64,000 nt of DNA, from assembly GCF_001591005.1 (NCBI RefSeq), contig NZ_BCTY01000004.1, positions 101,092 through 165,091 of the forward strand, read 5' to 3'. The stretch comes from Sphingomonas sanguinis NBRC 13937 (GTDB taxonomy: Bacteria; Pseudomonadota; Alphaproteobacteria; Sphingomonadales; Sphingomonadaceae). Positions 59,032 through 64,000 of this stretch are shown one piece after another. Both the position numbers and the translations under genes were made by a program. The stretch's first letter is position 1; the number at the start of each line of letters is the position of its first letter. Below the pieces are notes generated by a model. The model ran no database searches and was not told the DNA's origin. It was given only the letters and a program-made list of their open reading frames with translations.

Positions 59032-61290
59032 ATGTCCGACGAACCCACCGACCAGTTCTCCGAGCGCGAGGCCCTGCTGTTCCATTCCGAGGGACGGCCC
59101 GGCAAGATCGAGATCATCGCGTCCAAGCCGATGGCGACGCAGCGCGACCTGGCGCTGGCCTATTCGCCTGGCGTCGCGGTGCCCGTGCTGGCCATCGCCG
59201 AAGACCCCGCCACCGCGTACGACTATACGGCCAAGGGCAATCTGGTCGCGGTCATCTCCAACGGCACCGCGATCCTGGGCCTCGGCAATCTGGGTGCGCT
59301 GGCGTCCAAGCCGGTGATGGAGGGCAAGGCGGTGCTCTTCAAGCGTTTCGCCGATGTCGACTCGATCGATATCGAGCTGAAGACCGAGGATGTCGACCGG
59401 ATCATCGACGCGATCGAGCTGATGGAGCCGAGCTTCGGCGGCATCAACCTGGAAGACATCAAGGCCCCCGAATGCTTCATCATCGAGCAGACGCTGCGCG
59501 AGCGGATGAACATCCCGGTCTTCCATGACGACCAGCACGGCACCGCGATCATCTGCGCCGCTGGCCTCATCAATGCCTGTCTGCTGACCAACCGGCGGCT
59601 GGACGAGATCAAGGTCGTCGTCAACGGCGCGGGCGCGGCGGCGATCGCCTGTACCGAGCTGATGAAGGCGATGGGCGTGCGCCACGATAACGTCATCATG
59701 TGCGACCGCACCGGCGTGATCTATCAGGGCCGCGACGACATCAACCAGTGGCAGTCGGCGCATGCCGCCGCCACCGACCGTCGCACCTTGACCGAGGCGC
59801 TGCATGGCGCGGACGTGTTCCTGGGGCTTTCGGCGGCGGGTGCACTGAAGCCCGAGATGGTCAAGGACATGGCGCCTTCGCCGATCATCTTCGCGATGGC
59901 CAACCCGGAACCGGAAATCCGCCCCGAGCTGGCCAAGGCGGCGCGCCCCGACGCGATCGTCGCGACCGGGCGTTCGGACTATCCGAACCAGGTCAACAAC
60001 GTCATCGGCTTCCCCTTCATCTTCCGCGGCGCGCTCGACGTGCGGGCGACCGGCATCAATGACGAGATGAAGATCGCCGCCGCCAACGCCATCGCCGAAC
60101 TGGCGCGCCAGCGCGTGCCCGAGGAAGTGGCACTGGCGTACGGCACGCAGCACAGCTTCGGTCCCGAATATATCATCCCCGCGCCGTTCGATCCGCGCCT
60201 GATGGAACTGGTCCCCTCTGCGGTGGCGAAGGCGGCGATGGACTCGGGCGTGGCGACGCGGCCGATCCTGGACATGGACGCCTATCGCCAGAAGCTGCGC
60301 GCACGCCTCAACCCGACCACCTCGGTCCTGACGCTGGCTTATGAAGGCGCCCGGGCGCATCCGAAACGCGTGCTGTTCGCCGAGGGCGAAGAGGAAGTGG
60401 TGCTGCGCGCCGCCATCGCCTTCAAGGAAGGCGGCTACGGCACGCCGGTGCTGGTCGGCCGCGACGACGTGTACGATCGCCTGAAGGCGCTGGGCGTCAC
60501 CAATCCCAAGGAATATGAGGTCCATAACAGCCGCACCTCGGAGATGGTGCCGCAGATGGTCGACTTCCTCTACGAGCGTCTCCAGCGCCGCGGTTATCTG
60601 CGTCGCGACGCCGAGCGGATGATCAATCAGGATCGCAACATCTTCGGCTCGGTCATGCTCCAGCTGGGCCAGGCCGACGCGATGATCACCGGCATCACCC
60701 GCACCTATGCGCAGAGCTTCCGCGAGATCCGCCGGGTCATCGATCCGGTCGACGGCAAGGTGCCGTTCGGCATCCACCTGCTCGTTGGGCAGAGCCACAC
60801 CGTCTTCATCGCCGACACCACGGTCAACGAGCGTCCCTCGGGCGAGGAACTGGCCGACATCGCCGAGCGCACTGCCGCCGTCGCGCGCCGCATGGGGCAT
60901 GAGCCGCGCGTGGCGTTCCTATCCTACTCGACCTTCGGCAACCCGGAAGGGCAGTGGATCGACAATGTCCGCGACGGCGTGGCCGCGCTCGACAAGCGGC
61001 AGGTCGGGTTCGAGTATGAAGGCGACATGGCTCCCGACGTCGCGCTCAACCCCAAGCAGATGGCGAACTTCCCCTTCTCGCGCCTGTCGGGTCCGGCGAA
61101 CGTCCTCATCATGCCAGGGCTCCAGTCGGCCAATATCTCCGCCAAGCTGCTGCGCGAACTGGGTGGCGACAGCATGATCGGCCCGATGTTGATCGGCATG
61201 GAAAAGCCGGTCCAGATCGCGCCGATGACCTCGACCGCGGGCGATCTGGTCACGCTGGCGGTCCTGGCAGCGGGCGGTATCGCGCGCTGA
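59032..61290 (+). CDS. maeB: NADP-dependent malic enzyme fused to phosphotransacetylase-like domain
   Basis: 752 residues from ATG at 59032. Malic domain (about 20-150, FHSEGRPGKIEII, AYSPGVAVPVLAI), NAD-binding domain with VVNGAGAAAIACTELMKAMG, then from about 430 a Pta-like domain (VLFAEGEEEVVLRAAIAFKEGGYGTP; VGQSHTVFIADTTVNERPSG). Oxidatively decarboxylates malate to pyruvate, giving NADPH; the Pta part is regulatory (acetyl-CoA sensing) in known MaeB. Ends at a strong intrinsic terminator. Confidence 0.96.
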   Translation: MSDEPTDQFSEREALLFHSEGRPGKIEIIASKPMATQRDLALAYSPGVAVPVLAIAEDPATAYDYTAKGNLVAVISNGTAILGLGNLGALASKPVMEGKAVLFKRFADVDSIDIELKTEDVDRIIDAIELMEPSFGGINLEDIKAPECFIIEQTLRERMNIPVFHDDQHGTAIICAAGLINACLLTNRRLDEIKVVVNGAGAAAIACTELMKAMGVRHDNVIMCDRTGVIYQGRDDINQWQSAHAAATDRRTLTEALHGADVFLGLSAAGALKPEMVKDMAPSPIIFAMANPEPEIRPELAKAARPDAIVATGRSDYPNQVNNVIGFPFIFRGALDVRATGINDEMKIAAANAIAELARQRVPEEVALAYGTQHSFGPEYIIPAPFDPRLMELVPSAVAKAAMDSGVATRPILDMDAYRQKLRARLNPTTSVLTLAYEGARAHPKRVLFAEGEEEVVLRAAIAFKEGGYGTPVLVGRDDVYDRLKALGVTNPKEYEVHNSRTSEMVPQMVDFLYERLQRRGYLRRDAERMINQDRNIFGSVMLQLGQADAMITGITRTYAQSFREIRRVIDPVDGKVPFGIHLLVGQSHTVFIADTTVNERPSGEELADIAERTAAVARRMGHEPRVAFLSYSTFGNPEGQWIDNVRDGVAALDKRQVGFEYEGDMAPDVALNPKQMANFPFSRLSGPANVLIMPGLQSANISAKLLRELGGDSMIGPMLIGMEKPVQIAPMTSTAGDLVTLAVLAAGGIAR

Positions 61291-61314
61291 TCCTCGCCGA
61301 CAGAGCATAAGGCA

Positions 61315-61348
61315 GGGGCCGGGCAACACGGATTGCCCGGCCCTTTTT
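61315..61348 (+). terminator. Intrinsic terminator of maeB
   Basis: GGGCCGGGCAA (61316-61326), 6-nt loop, TTGCCCGGCCC (61333-61343), then TTTTT. Perfect 11-bp stem, 25 bp past the maeB stop. Confidence 0.92.
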
Positions 61349-61493
61349 CGTACCCCCATAGGAGAGTGCGTTCGGGCGTGACCCGGAAAGCACATTCCGC
61401 CTCCGTCACAATCCAGTCACCGCGCTGTCGCGGACATGTCACGCCCCGGTCCCATGCGCCCGCCTCATCCGTGAAAGAGCCATTGGGGGCCAA

Positions 61494-63893
61494 ATGAAGA
61501 TCATAAAGTTGCTGGGTACGGTCGCGCCGATCGCTTTGATCGCGCCCGCGGTGTCGGCGCAGACCCTGCCTGCCCAGGCTGCCGTCACCAGCGCGGCCGA
61601 TCCTGTCGCGGCTGATACGGCCACCCCCGCCGCGACCGACGACCAGGCCGGTGCCTCGGGCGACGTGGTCGTGCTCGGCTTTGGCCAGAGCCGTCAGATC
61701 CAGACCGTCAACGCCGCCGACCTGGAGCGCCTGACCCCGGGCACCTCGCCGCTGAAGGCGATCTCCAAGCTGCCGGGCGTCAATTTCCAGTCGGCCGATC
61801 CGTTCGGCGCTTATGAATGGTCGACCAAGATCTCGCTGCGCGGCTTCGACCAGAACCGCCTGGGCTTCACGCTCGACGGCGTGCCGCTGGGCGACATGAG
61901 CTATGGCCCGACCAACGGCCTGCACATCAGCCGTGCGATCATCTCCGAGAACATCGCCTCGACCAGCGTGGCGCAGGGTGCGGGCGCGCTGGGCACCGCA
62001 TCGACCAGCAATCTGGGCGGCACCATCGAGTTCACCAGCCGGGCGCCGTCCGACACCGCCGCGCTGGCCGCCTCGGGCACCTATGGCAGCAACAACACCA
62101 TCCGTGGCTTCGTCCGCGCCGACAGCGGCGACCTGGGCGGCGGCCTGAAGGGCTATCTGAGCTATGCCTATCTGACCACCGACAAGTGGAAGGGTTATGG
62201 CAGCCAGCGTCAGCATCAGGCCAATGCCAAGATCGTCAAGGATTTCGGCGATCGCGGCTCGATCACCGGCTTCTTCAACTTCTCGGATCGCCGCGAGAAC
62301 GACTATCAGGACCTCAGCCTCGATATCATCAAGCGTCGCGGGCTTTATAACGACAATATCTCAAACGATTATCCGCTTGCGATCCTCTATGCCAAGCAGG
62401 CGACCAACGGTGCAGCGGCGGCGGCTTATGCCGCCAAGAACAACGGTTCGCTGACCGGCTTCACCGCGCCTTATGCGGGCGTGCAGGTCGGCCTGCCGAG
62501 CGGGATCACGCTGGACGACGGCTATTATGATGCCGCCGGTCTGCGCCGCGACTATCTGGGCGGGATCACCTTCGCCGCCAAGCTGACCGACGCGCTGTCG
62601 CTGACCTCGACCAGCTATTATCATCATAACAAGGGCCAGGGGTCGTGGATCACGCCCTATACCCCGACGGTAGCGGGCGCGCCCAATGCCGACGGTACGC
62701 CGATCACCAACCCGGCGCCGCTGTCGTTCCGCACGACCGAATACAGCCTGGCCCGGGCAGGGACCATCGCCAAGCTGGCGCTGAAGACGGGTGCCAACAC
62801 GCTGGCGCTGACCGGCTGGTATGAAAGCAACACGCTGCACCAGGCGCGTCGCCTCTATGGCATGACCGACACCGCGACGCCGAACCGCAATGCGCTGGAC
62901 TTCCAGAGCAATCCGATGGCGACCGTGTGGAACGGCAAATACGATACCGAGACGCTGCAATATTCGATCGGCGACACGCTCGATATCGGCCAGCTGACGC
63001 TGAACGGCGGCTGGAAGGGCGTGCGCGTGCGCAACCAGGCCAACACGCTGGCGGGTACGTTGGCGCGCGGCAAGATCAAGAGCGAGGACTGGTTCCTGCC
63101 GCAGATCGGCGCAGTGCTGCACCTGGGCAACCAGGCCGAGCTGTTCGCCAGCTATACCGAGAATATGCGCGCCTTCATCGCCGCCGCGACCGCGCCGCCC
63201 TTCTCGATCAGTCAGGCGGCGTTCAACGCGGTATCGGGCACCGTGCGCCCAGAAAAGTCCAAGACGGCCGAAGGCGGTGTCCGCTATCGTACCGGCGGGC
63301 TGCAACTGTCGGCGGCGGGTTACTATATCGACTTTTCCGACCGCCTGCTGACCTATTCGATCGGCACCGCGATCCAGGGCATTCCGCCGACGCTGAACAA
63401 TGTCGGTGGCGTGGAAAGCTATGGCGCGGAGGTTTCGGCCTTCTATCGCCTGACCCCCGCCTTCTCGGCGCTGGCCAGCTATTCCTACAACCATGCCACC
63501 TATCAGCAGACGGTACGTGACGGGTCGGGCAATTTGCTGGCCGAGAAGGGGCGCTATGTCGTCGACACGCCGCAGAACATGGTCAAGGGCGAGCTGGTCT
63601 ATGACGACAGCCGCTTCTTCGGCCGCGTCGGCGCGGACTATATGTCGAAGCGCTACTTCACCTATCTGAACGACCAGTCGGTCGCGGGCCGTGTCCTGGT
63701 CGACGCCAGCATCGGTTACCGGTTCCCGCAGGAATGGGGCGGCTTCTCGATCGAGGGCAGCGTGACCAACCTGACCGATAAGAGCTATATCTCGACCATC
63801 GGCACCAACGGCTTCACCGCCAGCGGCGACAACCAGACGCTGCTCGCCGGTGCCCCCCGCCAGTGGTTCGTGACGCTGAAGAAGGGGTTTTGA
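61494..63893 (+). CDS. TonB-dependent receptor
   Basis: 799 residues. Signal peptide IKLLGTVAPIALIAPAVSAQ. Plug: DVVVLGFGQSRQIQTV (TonB box-like), LPGVNFQSADPFGAYEWSTKISLRGFDQNRLGFTLDGVPLGD. The barrel ends with FVTLKKGF, terminal Phe. Smaller than the receptor at 20078 and without the carboxypeptidase-like N-domain, so a siderophore or small-ligand type. SD GGGGG five bases before ATG. No neighbouring gene gives the ligand. Confidence 0.9.
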   Translation: MKIIKLLGTVAPIALIAPAVSAQTLPAQAAVTSAADPVAADTATPAATDDQAGASGDVVVLGFGQSRQIQTVNAADLERLTPGTSPLKAISKLPGVNFQSADPFGAYEWSTKISLRGFDQNRLGFTLDGVPLGDMSYGPTNGLHISRAIISENIASTSVAQGAGALGTASTSNLGGTIEFTSRAPSDTAALAASGTYGSNNTIRGFVRADSGDLGGGLKGYLSYAYLTTDKWKGYGSQRQHQANAKIVKDFGDRGSITGFFNFSDRRENDYQDLSLDIIKRRGLYNDNISNDYPLAILYAKQATNGAAAAAYAAKNNGSLTGFTAPYAGVQVGLPSGITLDDGYYDAAGLRRDYLGGITFAAKLTDALSLTSTSYYHHNKGQGSWITPYTPTVAGAPNADGTPITNPAPLSFRTTEYSLARAGTIAKLALKTGANTLALTGWYESNTLHQARRLYGMTDTATPNRNALDFQSNPMATVWNGKYDTETLQYSIGDTLDIGQLTLNGGWKGVRVRNQANTLAGTLARGKIKSEDWFLPQIGAVLHLGNQAELFASYTENMRAFIAAATAPPFSISQAAFNAVSGTVRPEKSKTAEGGVRYRTGGLQLSAAGYYIDFSDRLLTYSIGTAIQGIPPTLNNVGGVESYGAEVSAFYRLTPAFSALASYSYNHATYQQTVRDGSGNLLAEKGRYVVDTPQNMVKGELVYDDSRFFGRVGADYMSKRYFTYLNDQSVAGRVLVDASIGYRFPQEWGGFSIEGSVTNLTDKSYISTIGTNGFTASGDNQTLLAGAPRQWFVTLKKGF

Positions 63894-63921
63894 TAAAAGC
63901 CAGAACTAGCGTCTAGCCGCA

Positions 63922-63943
63922 CCCCTCCCGCAGGCGGGAGGGG
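63922..63943. terminator. Hairpin downstream of the second TonB receptor
   Basis: CCCCTCCCG, 4-nt loop CAGG, CGGGAGGGG; 29 bp past the stop. Resembles the C/T-rich palindromic element at 27804-27925, so it may be a repeat fragment acting as terminator. No U-tail. Confidence 0.5.
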
Positions 63944-63989
63944 ATGGGGGAGGGGAGGAGTCTCACCGAGACTGTCCCTTGCGGCTTTG

Positions 63990-64000
63990 CCCCCCCCCCC
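63990..64000. other. Run of C at the window end
   Basis: The window ends in at least 11 consecutive C after GGCTTTG. Likely a contig end or homopolymer artefact; nothing biological is claimed. Confidence 0.4.

Noticed and set aside
58966..60900. 644-codon open frame opposite maeB
   Set aside because: Shadow of a highly conserved malic enzyme gene.

Overview
The window looks like a chromosomal segment of a GC-rich alphaproteobacterium of the order Sphingomonadales (Sphingomonas-like). The grounds are: high-GC coding throughout; a typical sphingomonad mix of TonB-dependent receptors, S9/M13/M48 peptidases and MipA/OmpV; a sugar-acid pathway next to glycoside hydrolases and a tryptophan-halogenase-like flavoprotein; and many copies of a CCCCGGCGAAGGCCGGGG palindromic intergenic element. 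Core genes (rplK, rplA, nusG, secE, mutS, ispB, hrpB, maeB, a chorismate mutase) argue against a plasmid or prophage. No tRNA, rRNA, CRISPR array, transposase or integrase was recognised.

Layout. 0-4.5 kb: arginine succinyltransferase pathway operon astC-astD-astA (cut by the left edge) and an exported succinylglutamate desuccinylase/aspartoacylase-type hydrolase. 4.8-14.7 kb: a small hypothetical gene, an S9 peptidase, a large autotransporter, an M13 metallopeptidase and an MFS pump. 14.9-34.8 kb: a glycan-use island. GH3 beta-glucosidase is divergent from lacI plus a halogenase-like flavoprotein; then come a carboxypeptidase-regulatory-like TonB receptor, a DUF6445-like protein, a GH43 enzyme, an L,D-transpeptidase and a lipoprotein, the glucuronate operon uxuA-uxaC-uxuB divergent from kdgK, and a GH29 fucosidase. 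34.9-43 kb: translation/secretion genes rplK-rplA and secE-nusG, separated by three oppositely oriented genes including an M48 protease, then ybdD-cstA. 43-55 kb: assorted genes (ChaN-like, MipA, FMN reductase, tmk-like kinase, chorismate mutase, ispB, hrpB, NDUFS4-like, a Nudix-TPM-TPM-LemA operon, mscL, Rrf2 regulator). 55-64 kb: a candidate structured RNA, mutS, a ParE-type toxin-antitoxin pair, malic enzyme maeB and a second TonB receptor.

How the genes fit together. A perfect palindrome GTGTAACCGGTTACAC lies between GH3 and lacI, and two related sites spaced 20 bp apart lie before the TonB receptor. This predicts one LacI-controlled regulon: outer-membrane uptake of a glycan oligomer, periplasmic trimming by GH3/GH43 (and possibly GH29), and associated redox proteins of unknown role (halogenase-like flavoprotein and a putative 2-oxoglutarate/Fe-type DUF6445 protein). 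Released glucuronate would flow through UxaC, UxuB and UxuA to 2-keto-3-deoxygluconate and through KdgK to KDPG. No inner-membrane sugar transporter and no KDPG aldolase are seen here.

The most unusual signals are the halogenase/DUF6445/TonB/LacI locus, a multi-hairpin RNA candidate at about 55.25-55.60 kb carrying two hairpins with the same 14-nt loop, and two families of dispersed palindromic intergenic repeats.
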